Shown piece by piece: positions 14,763-23,600 of a stretch of 38,478 nt of DNA. The notes below the pieces were generated by a model, which saw nothing but the letters and a program-made list of their open reading frames with translations, was not told the origin of the DNA and ran no database searches. The stretch covers positions 1-38,478 of IMG/VR virus record IMGVR_UViG_3300025687_000127, one strand, 5' to 3'. Made by a program: the position numbers and the translations under genes. The stretch is from a virus. The number at the start of each line of letters is the position of its first letter. The stretch's first letter is position 1.

Positions 14763-14978
14763 TTAGAACGGTATATCTTCGTAATCTGCTTGGTCAACAT
14801 CAATTTTTAAGTCAATGTTTAAAGCTTTCAAATCTGCAGTGTAATTATCTTCTGCTTTGTTCTCATAGAATTTAATAACACCTTGTCCAACCATTCGTTC
14901 TACTTGTGTTATTTCATACTTATCTAACAAAGTACTGAGTGTATTAATTGCATCATTGATTTTTGCTATGTCTAACAT
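14763..14978 (-). CDS. Small protein (71 aa) with SSB-like acidic C-terminal tip
   Basis: The body is helical then mixed (TLLDKYEITQVERMVGQGVI), and the chain ends DQADYEDIPF. The final DIPF with preceding acidic residues is nearly the C-terminal tip of bacterial SSB, the peptide that recruits many replication and repair proteins. The length is too short for a full OB fold, so this may be an SSB-tail mimic or a minimal single-strand binder. The start follows GAAGGGATAAT. Inference from the tail only. Confidence 0.7.
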   Translation of the reverse strand: MLDIAKINDAINTLSTLLDKYEITQVERMVGQGVIKFYENKAEDNYTADLKALNIDLKIDVDQADYEDIPF

Positions 14979-15076
14979 ATTATCCCTTCGTTCATAGTAT
15001 TGTAGTTGTTATACAACACTTACTTAACAAAGTATAAAATATATAAAAAGTTATTTATATATTTATATACTTTATT

Positions 15077-15101
15077 CTGCCTACACATTAAGTATAGGCA
15101 G
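15077..15101 (-). ncRNA. Short intercistronic hairpin, outside the 17-nt-core family
   Basis: CTGCCTA (15077-15083) pairs with TAGGCAG (15095-15101) around an 11-nt loop. It is in the same position as the other hairpins (after a stop at 15120, before the next gene), but core length and sequence differ. A second small dyad GTTGT/ACAAC is at 15005-15017 within an A+T-rich leader. Confidence 0.5.
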
Positions 15102-15119
15102 TATAAAATATACTATATT

Positions 15120-15431
15120 TTATAGTGGTGCTTCATCCTCCATGACTGGAATAGAAGCTTGGACAGATGCAGTAACTTTCTCAGTTACTTTATCTTTCCC
15201 TTGTAATGAAGTAGGACTTTGGTTATGTAGTTCCCAAAGTTGTGCCTGTGCATTTCTAATTACTTGAAGTAATTCTGCAACCTGCGGTTGAGTTTTATCC
15301 AAGTGTAAGAATGATGTTTTAACACCATTAGCTTTTGTACTATAGTAATGCACCGGTGTCATCTCACTCCATTCTGTGAGTTGTCTACCTGTTATTGCAT
15401 CGATTACCTCATAAGGTACTGGTTTTGCCAT
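15120..15431 (-). CDS. Unknown protein (103 aa) with acidic C-terminus
   Basis: Good start context (AAAGGAGTATATAATGG). N-terminal region MAKPVPYEVIDAITGRQLTE, then a helical part with Gln-rich stretch, a disordered linker and the ending MEDEAPL. The acidic-plus-hydrophobic end resembles the two other SSB-like tips in this cluster. Family not recognised. Confidence 0.75.
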   Translation of the reverse strand: MAKPVPYEVIDAITGRQLTEWSEMTPVHYYSTKANGVKTSFLHLDKTQPQVAELLQVIRNAQAQLWELHNQSPTSLQGKDKVTEKVTASVQASIPVMEDEAPL

Positions 15432-15490
15432 TATATACTCCTTTCATTATCTTATTATTTGTATTAATAGCTTGATATATAAATTAATAT

Positions 15491-15539
15491 ATATCGTAGA
15501 GTGTCCGACTCCATGAGTCGGAAGGACACTCTGCGATAT
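15491..15539 (-). ncRNA. Intercistronic hairpin H4 of the 17-nt-core family
   Basis: 16-bp stem with one T:G position, ATATCGTAGAGTGTCC (15491-15506) with 15524-15539, enclosing 17 nt. Gene-sense core TTCCGACTCATGGAGTC. It abuts the stop codon of the 73-aa gene and precedes a 60-base leader to the next start. Confidence 0.8.
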
Positions 15540-15761
15540 TTATTTAACTAGAGATTTCTTATGCCAATCCCATACAGAAACATCGGATGCTATAACTTTA
15601 GCCTTGCAGTCGCCAAAGTAATGTATATTTAACATATACACTTGACCTGTCTTTTTAGACTTTTTCATCCAACAGTCTTTGACGAATACAATGGGATATG
15701 TACAAACTACACATCTTTTATGTTTGAATTTACCAAATAGGTTTATAGAATTACTTTGCAT
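15540..15761 (-). CDS. Small zinc-finger-like protein (73 aa)
   Basis: CVVC (17-20), then C30 and HYFGDC (47-52) could form a Cys/His metal site of treble-clef style. Otherwise basic and aromatic, ending WDWHKKSLVK. Start after AAAGGATAATTAAA. Likely nucleic-acid binding; the function is not known. Confidence 0.75.
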   Translation of the reverse strand: MQSNSINLFGKFKHKRCVVCTYPIVFVKDCWMKKSKKTGQVYMLNIHYFGDCKAKVIASDVSVWDWHKKSLVK

Positions 15762-15782
15762 TTTAATTATCCTTTCTAATTA

Positions 15783-15827
15783 ATCTCTATCTGTCTGACT
15801 TCATAAGTCAGAAAGACAGATAGAGAT
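15783..15827 (-). ncRNA. Intercistronic hairpin H5 of the 17-nt-core family
   Basis: Perfect 14-bp stem ATCTCTATCTGTCT (15783-15796) with 15814-15827, enclosing 17 nt. Gene-sense core TTCTGACTTATGAAGTC. It begins 7 bases after the stop of the 27-aa gene and ends before the ribosome binding site of the 73-aa zinc-finger gene. Confidence 0.8.
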
Positions 15828-15834
15828 AATTTGA

Positions 15835-15918
15835 TTATGACCAACAGTAATCACATTCGCAATAGTATTGGTTTTCATCGTAATCATAGATGAGTTCTTG
15901 TTGACATTGTTCTAACAT
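15835..15918 (-). CDS. Cys-rich micro-protein (27 aa), first gene of the leftward unit
   Basis: ATG at 15918 directly follows AAAGGAAATAT, identical to the site before the gene at 14699; stop TAA at 15835-15837. The peptide is acidic and aromatic with cysteines at 5, 20, 22 and 25 (CECDYC), able to hold one metal ion. Flanked by hairpins H6 and H5. Strong initiation signal makes translation likely in spite of its length. Confidence 0.6.
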   Translation of the reverse strand: MLEQCQQELIYDYDENQYYCECDYCWS

Positions 15919-15980
15919 ATATTTCCTTTCTCTACATAGGTATATTAAATAACTATATATCTCTTTATTTGAAATCAAAC

Positions 15981-16021
15981 TACATACAGTCCGACTTCAT
16001 AAGTCGGAAGGACTGTATGTA
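15981..16021 (-). ncRNA. Leader hairpin H6 of the 17-nt-core family
   Basis: 12-bp stem TACATACAGTCC (15981-15992) with 16010-16021, enclosing gene-sense core TTCCGACTTATGAAGTC. After a 2x2 mismatch the pairing continues six more bases (15973-15978 with 16024-16029). It is in the 5' leader of the first leftward gene, downstream of the proposed leftward promoter. Confidence 0.8.
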
Positions 16022-16060
16022 TGTTGATTACAAATTAGGATATATAGCTATGTATGAGAA

Positions 16061-16097
16061 TGCTATATGTCATACAAGTATGACTAGCATATGTTAA
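16061..16097 (-). promoter_or_regulatory. Leftward promoter overlapped by a dyad operator
   Basis: On the minus strand TTAACA (16092-16097) and TATGAC (16069-16074) are separated by 17 bases, 5/6 and 4/6 matches to the sigma-70 hexamers. The -10 and spacer are covered by an inverted repeat, GTCATAC-AA-GTATGAC (16069-16084), extended by TGCTA (16061-16065) with TAGCA (16085-16089). A repressor binding this dyad would block the promoter. The regulator is not identified; the HTH proteins encoded at 6362 and 9043 are candidates. Confidence 0.55.
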
Positions 16098-16139
16098 CTT
16101 AAGTGTTCTTTATATAGTACGTAAGGTCTAAAAAATATG

Positions 16140-16270
16140 CTGGTAATTTCTGTAGAAACCCAGTAAGAATGGGCGTGAGCGGGCATAGTCTTTATTGATG
16201 CTGACTAAACTTGTTCTAGTGTTCTTGGGTACTGCCTTTGTCTTTCTAGTGTACTGTATTACCAGTCAGC
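16140..16270 (+). other. Foldable region in the divergent control segment
   Basis: Long-range pairing CTGGTAAT (16140-16147) with ATTACCAG (16258-16265), and an alternative GCTGACT (16200-16206) with AGTCAGC (16264-16270); small hairpins TTTC/GAAA (16147-16158) and CCCA/TGGG (16059+100 to 16173) lie within. The two long pairings share two bases, so they could be alternatives. It lies upstream of the rightward promoter, so it would be transcribed only from another start. Could be a regulatory DNA region rather than RNA. Confidence 0.4.
16214..16252. repeat. Direct repeat TTCTAGTGT, 30 bases apart
   Basis: TTCTAGTGT occurs at 16214-16222 and 16244-16252, a start-to-start distance of 30 bases (about three helical turns). 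It is in the divergent promoter region, so it may be a pair of activator or repressor sites. Nine bases twice could also be chance. Confidence 0.35.
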
Positions 16271-16326
16271 AGCTTTTGATGTCCCGGTCACCGCTTTACC
16301 TGTTACAAAATACTACAGTTTAGTGT

Positions 16327-16355
16327 TTGTAATTAACTGAACTATAGCATATAAT
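16327..16355 (+). promoter_or_regulatory. Rightward late promoter before terminase
   Basis: TTGTAA (16327-16332), a 17-base spacer, then a perfect TATAAT (16350-16355). Expected start near 16362, giving a leader of about 30 bases to the terminase ATG at 16394, which is preceded by AAGGAAAG. It fits host sigma-70-type recognition, consistent with no phage RNA polymerase gene being recognised. Confidence 0.6.
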
Positions 16356-16393
16356 TCTCACTATACAAACATCTAAGGAAAGATAGTTAAATA

Positions 16394-18316
16394 ATGGTAG
16401 ATACACCAAAAAATGTAATCTGTATAGCTGAGGGTTGCAGGAAAAAATTAAAGGGGAAACAACGTAAATTTTGTTCAGGTACATGCCAGAAACGACAATT
16501 TGCTAGAGATAAATATTACAACACACAAGATGACGTAAAACCTATTAATATTGAACGTAAGTCTGACGAGGGCGACTACGCTTCCGTTAGACGAGGACAG
16601 TATTACCGAGCTTTCGTAAGTGAAGGTATAGCTGATGAGGTTGCAACTGGCGATATGACAGTAGCACACGCAGCTTCCCTCCTTGGCTGCACTTCTGCTA
16701 CTGTCAGTCGCATGCTTGCTGCCTACAAGATTGACACTAGAAACGCAGTAGCTGCAGAAGACTGGGAACTAACTGCCGAAGCTGAAGCTGCATTAGAAAA
16801 TTTTTCAAACTTCCGACACAAATATTTTCGAACCGAACTAGGTAAACACTACGAAACCGCTGACTTTCATGAGAACTGGATTAATAACATTATAGATTCT
16901 ATAGATAACGGTAAAGAATTATTGATACTGTCACCCCCACGACATGGAAAGACTGAACTGTTAATACACTTTGCTGTATATCAGATATGCAAAAACCCTA
17001 ACATACGTATTATGTGGGTAGGTGGTAACGAAGATATAGCTAAGAACGCATTGTCTGCGGTGCTTGATGTGTTAGATACTAATGAAGAATTACAACAAGA
17101 CTTCTGTCCACCTGGTACAAACTTTAAACCTGATAACAGGTCAGGTAAAAACTGGTCACAAAATCAATTTACTGTAGGTACTAGAACAGTTGCAGGTATT
17201 AAGTCACCTACTATGGTTGCTGTAGGTAAAGGTGGAAAGATATTATCTCGTGACTGTGATTTAATTATTGCAGACGACATTGAGGACCATCAAACTACAA
17301 TGCAACCTGGTGCTAGAGAAAGTACAAGACAATGGTGGACAACAACATTATCAAGTCGTAAAGAGGAACATACTGCTGTTGTTGTAATTGGTTCTAGACA
17401 ACACCCTGATGATTTATATAATCACTTACTTGAATCAGATAACTTTACAAGCATAGTAGAAACTGCACATGCAATAGATTGTCCTATACCAGAACATCTA
17501 GAAGATGAACATATTGATTGTATGTTATGGGCAAGTAAACGTACTTTTAAATGGTTAATGTCTAGGTTACATTCTGCAGAATCTACAGGCGGTAGACAAA
17601 CATTTGAAATGGTATATTACAACCAAGCATATGTAGAAGGTACACAAATCTTTACTATGAATATTATTGACCAATGTATGCGACCTGATTTAGTACTAGG
17701 ACAGGTATATAAAAATTTATATCTTGTTGCTGGACTTGACCCTGCATCATCTGGTTACCAAGCATCTGTACTTTGGGGTATAGACCAATACAGAGGTGAA
17801 TTATATTTAGTAGATTTAGAAAACAGACGTGGTGGTGGTATTAGAGCTGCACTTGACCAAATGGCAGAATGGTTACATAACTATGATGTTAGACATTGGA
17901 TAGTAGAAGAAAACGGATTTCAAACTGCTATACGACAAGATGCTGCTATTAAAGAATTTACATTACGTACTGGTATAACTGTACAAGGACATCTTACAGG
18001 TAAAAACAAGCATGACCCACTTTATGGTGTAGGTGCTATGGCAGACTTATTTGAAGATAGACGTATACATCTTCCTGTAGGTGATGGTGTGTCAAATGCA
18101 AAAGTACAGCAATACAGGCAACAACTGTTATACTTTGATGGTAAACCTGTTTCTAAACGAAACAAGGAAAAAACTGATATAGTTATGGCTAGTTGGTTTC
18201 CAATGAAGGTTTTTAGACGTATGCAAAAAGAGCATGCTGCTGATATAGGATTAGACTACAATCCTAGTTATGGAGATTATAAGATGACAGACATGAATAA
18301 CGCACCATGGGCATAG
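16394..18316 (+). CDS. terL: Terminase large subunit with N-terminal zinc-finger and HTH extension
   Basis: 640 residues, longer than the usual 450-550. Residues 10-31 carry C10, C15, C27 and C31 (CX4C-X11-CX3C), a likely zinc finger. Residues 88-112 form a helix-turn-helix (TVAHAASLLGCTSATVSRML). The ATPase has Walker A SPPRHGKTE (180-188) and Walker B LIIADDIED (290-298). The RNase H-like nuclease begins at VAGLDPASSG (445-454, D449) with ENGFQTAIRQD downstream. It packages DNA into proheads and cuts genome units. No separate small terminase gene is visible, so the N-terminal HTH may supply the DNA-recognition role (inference). Overlaps the portal start by 10 bases. Confidence 0.92.
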   Translation: MVDTPKNVICIAEGCRKKLKGKQRKFCSGTCQKRQFARDKYYNTQDDVKPINIERKSDEGDYASVRRGQYYRAFVSEGIADEVATGDMTVAHAASLLGCTSATVSRMLAAYKIDTRNAVAAEDWELTAEAEAALENFSNFRHKYFRTELGKHYETADFHENWINNIIDSIDNGKELLILSPPRHGKTELLIHFAVYQICKNPNIRIMWVGGNEDIAKNALSAVLDVLDTNEELQQDFCPPGTNFKPDNRSGKNWSQNQFTVGTRTVAGIKSPTMVAVGKGGKILSRDCDLIIADDIEDHQTTMQPGARESTRQWWTTTLSSRKEEHTAVVVIGSRQHPDDLYNHLLESDNFTSIVETAHAIDCPIPEHLEDEHIDCMLWASKRTFKWLMSRLHSAESTGGRQTFEMVYYNQAYVEGTQIFTMNIIDQCMRPDLVLGQVYKNLYLVAGLDPASSGYQASVLWGIDQYRGELYLVDLENRRGGGIRAALDQMAEWLHNYDVRHWIVEENGFQTAIRQDAAIKEFTLRTGITVQGHLTGKNKHDPLYGVGAMADLFEDRRIHLPVGDGVSNAKVQQYRQQLLYFDGKPVSKRNKEKTDIVMASWFPMKVFRRMQKEHAADIGLDYNPSYGDYKMTDMNNAPWA

Positions 18317-20085
18317 AAAATTTAGACGTTAAGTCTTATCAAGAAATTATTAGGAATGCTGCTGAGCTTACATCAGGTAAGTTAGTTCAAGAACGACAAG
18401 TTCAGAAAGCTAGAATAAAAGCTATTCTTAATGGTGGTGCGGATGGTATTAAAGCATTATTAGGTAATACAATGGAAACCTCTGATGCTGATTTATTACC
18501 AGCTCCTAACATGTTGCAATCAGGTATTGACCGACTTGCACAAAAAATTTCAGGTATTCCTCAGGTTAGAGTAGATGTACCTAATGAAAATGATTCAACT
18601 AGAAGTAAACTTAGAGCAGAAAAACTAGAACGTATTGTTACTAACTATGATGATAAACAAAACTTATTAGGACAGTTACAACAAGCAGCTAGATGGTTAC
18701 CTGGTTATGGTTACTGTGCTTGGGTTATTACAACTAAACGAGATACTAATGGATTTGTTTACCCTAGTGCTGAACTACGTGACCCTTACGATACATTTCC
18801 AGGAAACTTTGGACCAGACCAAAAACCAAGAGAACTAGCAGTACTAAGACGTATACCTAGATATAAACTTGCACAGATATATCCAGAGTTTGCTCAACAA
18901 ATTTTAAAACAAGATGAAGATGCTGAAGATGCACAAACAGATAATGCTACACCATTTTTATCTTATGAGAATAACAGAGAACAAGGTTGGGAAGACAATA
19001 CTTATTCTGGTGTAAGAGTTATTGAATATTATGACATGGGTGGTACTTATGTAATATTCCCTGAACGAAATATGATTTTAGATTTTATTCCTAATATTCT
19101 ATCAACACCACCATTTGTATTTATGAAACGTGTGTCATTTGACCAATTAAAAGGACAATATGACCATGTGATAGGTTTGATGGCAATGATGGCGAAAATT
19201 AACATCATGTCGGCAATAGCCATGGAAGATTCTGTGTTTACAGAAACTAACATATCAGGAGAGATAGAATCCGGTCAATACAGAAAAGGTAGATTTGCGG
19301 TCAATTATCTAGCTCCTGGTACACAAGTTTCTAAACCAATGAATAATATTCCATATCAATTATTCCAACAGATAGATAGATTAGAAAGACAATTGCGTAT
19401 GGTTGGTGGTTATCCTGTAACTGACGATAGCCAATCACCTAATAGCTTTGTTACTGGTGCTGGACTATCAGAACTTAACAGTACTATGTCTTTAATGATT
19501 TCTGAATATAGAGATATATTTAAATCAGCATTAGTAGAGATGGACCAAAAAAGATTAGAGTTAGATGTTCTTGTATCTTACTCAACTGGTATTAGTAAAA
19601 AACCTATGGCAGGTTTTCTTAATGGTTCTGCTTTTGCTGAAAACTACCAACCTCTTAATGATATTGGTGGTGATTTTAAAACTAGACGTATCTATGGTGT
19701 TATGGCTGGATTTGATGAACCACAGAAAATTGTAACTGGGTTGCAATTATTACAAGCAGGTGTTATAGACGTAGAAACATTACAAGATAACATTGATGGT
19801 TTAGAAAACATAGCTAAAGTACAAGAACGTATACGTAAAAACAAAGCAGAGAATGTTTTATTTGATTCTATTCTTGCTAGGTCTGCACAAGGTGATATAG
19901 CTGCAACAATGGCTGCTATAGCTATTTATGAGTATCCAGCTGCAATAACTGAAATTATGAAACAGTTTTATACACCTGAAGAACCTCAGATGACACCTGA
20001 ACAAGAAATGATGATACAACAACAGATGATGCAACAGCAAATGGGCGGTGGTATGCCTACTATGGCACAAGCATTTGGTATGTAA
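18307..20085 (+). CDS. Portal protein
   Basis: 592 residues, immediately after terminase as expected. Recognisable portal features are the N-terminal helical region, RVIEYYDMGGTYVIFPE-type wing strands and a long stem/clip region around 265-350, ending in a Met/Gln-rich tail (PEQEMMIQQQMMQQQMGGG). It forms the dodecameric ring through which DNA enters and leaves. The last Met/Gln-rich residues are probably disordered. Starts inside terminase. Confidence 0.85.
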   Translation: MGIENLDVKSYQEIIRNAAELTSGKLVQERQVQKARIKAILNGGADGIKALLGNTMETSDADLLPAPNMLQSGIDRLAQKISGIPQVRVDVPNENDSTRSKLRAEKLERIVTNYDDKQNLLGQLQQAARWLPGYGYCAWVITTKRDTNGFVYPSAELRDPYDTFPGNFGPDQKPRELAVLRRIPRYKLAQIYPEFAQQILKQDEDAEDAQTDNATPFLSYENNREQGWEDNTYSGVRVIEYYDMGGTYVIFPERNMILDFIPNILSTPPFVFMKRVSFDQLKGQYDHVIGLMAMMAKINIMSAIAMEDSVFTETNISGEIESGQYRKGRFAVNYLAPGTQVSKPMNNIPYQLFQQIDRLERQLRMVGGYPVTDDSQSPNSFVTGAGLSELNSTMSLMISEYRDIFKSALVEMDQKRLELDVLVSYSTGISKKPMAGFLNGSAFAENYQPLNDIGGDFKTRRIYGVMAGFDEPQKIVTGLQLLQAGVIDVETLQDNIDGLENIAKVQERIRKNKAENVLFDSILARSAQGDIAATMAAIAIYEYPAAITEIMKQFYTPEEPQMTPEQEMMIQQQMMQQQMGGGMPTMAQAFGM

Positions 20086-20086
20086 C

Positions 20087-20245
20087 ATGCAAGATGGATT
20101 TGATGTAGATTTTTGGGAAATGGTGTATCAAGAATACGGTGTTACAGATGAATTAGATATATTATCTGAAAACGTAGTTGAGTACATTACACCTATGCCA
20201 GGTATTATTATTTTGATTACAAAGGAGTTTTATGGCAAAGAGTAG
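20087..20245 (+). CDS. Small unknown protein (52 aa) after the portal
   Basis: ATG at 20087, one base after the portal stop; a longer frame from 20048 would start inside portal. Acidic N-terminal helix (DFWEMVYQEYGVTDELD), a hydrophobic patch (MPGIIILI) and an end that overlaps the next gene by 14 bases while encoding its Shine-Dalgarno (AAAGGAG). Coupling supports it as real. No function recognised. Confidence 0.7.
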   Translation: MQDGFDVDFWEMVYQEYGVTDELDILSENVVEYITPMPGIIILITKEFYGKE

Positions 20246-20618
20246 ACGAGGCGGATATAGACAACCAAATAAGCCTGCTTATGTAGCTACACCACAAGGT
20301 GGACAAAGAACTGACGGAGGTCCAGGAAGTAAGAAACAACCTCTTAGAAGGCTTCCTGACGCTGATTATGGGCAAAATAAAGCATTTGTTGCACAACAGC
20401 AAGCCGCTCCCCTACCAGTTGCTAATAACCAAGTAGAAGCTCCAAATATATTTGCACCTACAGAAAGACCTGGTGAACCAGTTACTACAGGATTACCGAT
20501 AGGGGAGGGAGTAGGTCCAAGAGCTTTGCCTGATAATACGGATGTTATTTTGCAAGCAATGTATCAAATTAATCCTTCATCTAACATATTGGAGATTATT
20601 AACAATAGGACACTTTAA
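20232..20618 (+). CDS. Disordered Pro/Gln/Gly-rich protein (128 aa) of the head module
   Basis: The N-terminus is basic and glycine-rich (SRRGGYRQPNKPAY, GGQRTDGGPGSKKQ), with APTERPGEPVTTGLPIGEG in the middle and a short helical C-terminus. The ERPGEPVTTGL segment recalls proteins placed after the portal in actinobacterial phages, which is the reason for suspecting such a host. It may be a head assembly or scaffolding-type factor; the role is unproven. The stop overlaps the next ATG. Confidence 0.7.
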   Translation: MAKSRRGGYRQPNKPAYVATPQGGQRTDGGPGSKKQPLRRLPDADYGQNKAFVAQQQAAPLPVANNQVEAPNIFAPTERPGEPVTTGLPIGEGVGPRALPDNTDVILQAMYQINPSSNILEIINNRTL

Positions 20619-23600
20619 TGGGATTTATTCTACATGACAGGAATGAATTTGAGGAGTTACTAAAAGCTAGAAATCAAACTGAGCTTAAAGCTACTCAATA
20701 TTCTGCAATGTTTCAACCAGACCCTATGGTTGTATTAGAAAACGTAAACAAATATACAAATGAAATGCCAGAAATTAATACTTCTGATGCAGCTACTTTG
20801 TCTATGTTAAATGTACCGACTACATATCAAGCAAGTAGAGATATAGCACAAATTACATCTAGTAACAGAATTTATAATGAAGCTAAATTATGGAATGAAT
20901 TACAGTCTGAGTTTCAATATGACCATTTAGAAGACAATATGAAAATGACCATATGGGATTTAGCTACAGCAGGATTTGCTCCAGGTGGTGCTAAACCTTT
21001 TGATGTGCAATATGGTGTATGGTTAGGTGCAGCATTAGACGCATTTTTTCAAACATTTGGTCCTGGTGGTTCAGGTAAATGGTCTGTTGGTTCATTAATT
21101 GTAAATGCTGGAACTCCTGGTCAACCTATGCAAGTTGGTAGGTCTGTAGCTTATTTAAGGGATTTAAGAGAATATAACAAATTATTAAAGCAAGGTTATT
21201 CAGAAGGTCAAGCACAAAAGAAACTATCTATTGATTTAAGTGGTACTACAGTTGCTAACTTAGGTGAAGATTTAAGTGGTCTAGATAAACTTAAACAACA
21301 AATAGATATGATACAAGAAGCACATAGAATGGGTGGAGAACCAGTACTTGCTAATATGTTTAGACAAGTTATACAAGGTAAACCACTTAACTTTGATAGA
21401 GCTACATTATTTACTTTAGAATCTGTTAAAGCAGAAAAGACACCGCATTATATAAAACTTACAACTGAGTATGGTATGTCACCAGATGAAGCTAGAGCTT
21501 TTATTTATAAGAATATTGGTGACCCACTTAAAGCTTTTGATGAAAAGGGAGAAATAAATTACACATCTAGCTATAGACCTAACAGAGTTAATTTTTATGC
21601 AGGTAGGTTTAGACAAAAGTATTTTTTAGCTGGTCAAACAGAACAAGATTATTTTAGACCTGACTGGGCAGATAGAGATATATTACTTGAATATTCACCA
21701 GGTAAAGTAACTGCAGCTGAATTTTATGAACCAGGTACTTTAGCATTTAGAAACATGTCAGGATTAATTGATGCAGCACATCAAATTGTTCCTGACATAG
21801 TTGCTGGTAAAGGTGTTAAAGGAATTAAAAACTTACAAAAAGGTTTAAGAGGTGTTAACCCTGCATTAAAACTTGTAGAAAATGGTAGATTAAAAAAAGG
21901 AACTGCATTAAGTAAATCTAACATTAAGGTATCTGCTAAAAACTTAGCTGACAATGTATTAGAAGAAGTAGGTCCTAGAATTGATGGTGCTACTGGTACA
22001 GGTATATTTGATGATTTAGTAGATAGTAGTTATCAATTGTTAACAAATAAAAATGTAACAAGTGACTTTACACAAACAAGAAAAGCATTAAAGAAAATGC
22101 GTAAAGAAAATACTTTGTTTGGTAGTGTTCCTAGATTCTTTCAATCAACTAAAGATGAAATACTTAATGCTCCTACAAATGTAAATCTATTTAAAGCTAT
22201 AGCAGAAGAAGATAATTTATTTTTTGTAGCTACTAATCCTTGGATTAAAAGAATGGAATTACCTGTACAGATACAAAAAGCATTAGTTGATACAACTGAT
22301 TGGGTAGAAGTACAAAAGATATTTGGTCAAATGATTGATACAGGTTACACAATCCAAAGAGCTGGACAAAATATACCTTATACTTTACCAGGCAAGTTAC
22401 TACCTAAGACAGGTTCATTAGCATTAAACAAACTATTACAAAGCACAGGAATTAAAACTGATGCTGCTTATAGAACTTTTGGTAGTTTTGCTGGTGAAAA
22501 ACTTAGACCTATTAGAGAAGGTGTACGTAAAGCTACTAAAGCTGTATTACCAGGTAAATTAGGACCACGTGACCCTAAGAAATTAGTTAGAGTAGAAAAT
22601 ACTATTGATGCTGCTGTAGTTGATAAAGCATCTGCTATTGCAGAAATGACAGAGTTTCAATCTAAATTAGATAAAGTAAGTCCAGCTTACGCATTAGAAA
22701 AAATGGATAAGATGGGATTACCTAAGTTTGAAAGATATTTAGGTTTTAGTTCTAATTACAACTCAACATACAATCCTTATTACAGAAAATTATTAGGTGT
22801 TGTACCTGAAATGGGTATTCCATTAAATAACTTACAACAAGGTTATAGACAATTAGTTTCTCATTTGCAAATAAATAACTATGACCATATTGAAGGAAAT
22901 AAAATACTTAGAGAATTTCTAGAGATAGACCCATTAGATAAAAATAAATATAGAGATTTTGCTTTTAAACAAGCATCTAGAGATTACAAAAAGATTAAAG
23001 CACAAGGTGGTAACTATGCATATATAGCTGACCATGTTCAAGAAATGTTTGAAGGATTACAAAAATCTAAATTATATGCAACAGATAAAAATAAAAACGT
23101 ATTACCTAACATTGGTACTAACTATAGAGGATTTGAATTAAATGAATTAGGTATGCCTATAGATAACTTTGGTAAAGAAGTTACAACTATTTCAGCATCT
23201 ATGTTGTCAGAAATGCAAGATAACATTGCACCATTGATTGACTATAGATTAATTGAAAGAGCTGTTAGTCCTTTATTTAAAGCTTATCCAAATGGAGAAT
23301 TTAAACGTACAAGTATTCTTTTAGATACACAAAAATATATTAAACATAAAACACAACATTCTAAATTCTGGGGTAAAGCATCTGATGGTGTTGATATTCC
23401 TAATCCATTTGAAGAAGGTATTATTAATGTTAAAAGATTGGAAAATAACTTTATGAGTAATTTAATGTCTTTCTATACAAGAAATGTATTCAAACCATTA
23501 GTTCTTATGAGATTTGCTTTCTTCACTCGTGTATTTATGGAAGAACAAGCACGTATTGCTATGAAAGGTTTACAAGGATTTTATAACAAACCATGGCAAT

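Noticed and set aside
7760-16021. Hairpin family as intrinsic terminators
   Set aside because: No U-tract follows the stems in the transcribed (minus) sense, and several feet run into ribosome binding sites of the next gene.
7760-16021. Hairpin family as a CRISPR array
   Set aside because: Copies are dispersed between genes with irregular spacing, and the variable parts are stem arms complementary to each other, not spacers.
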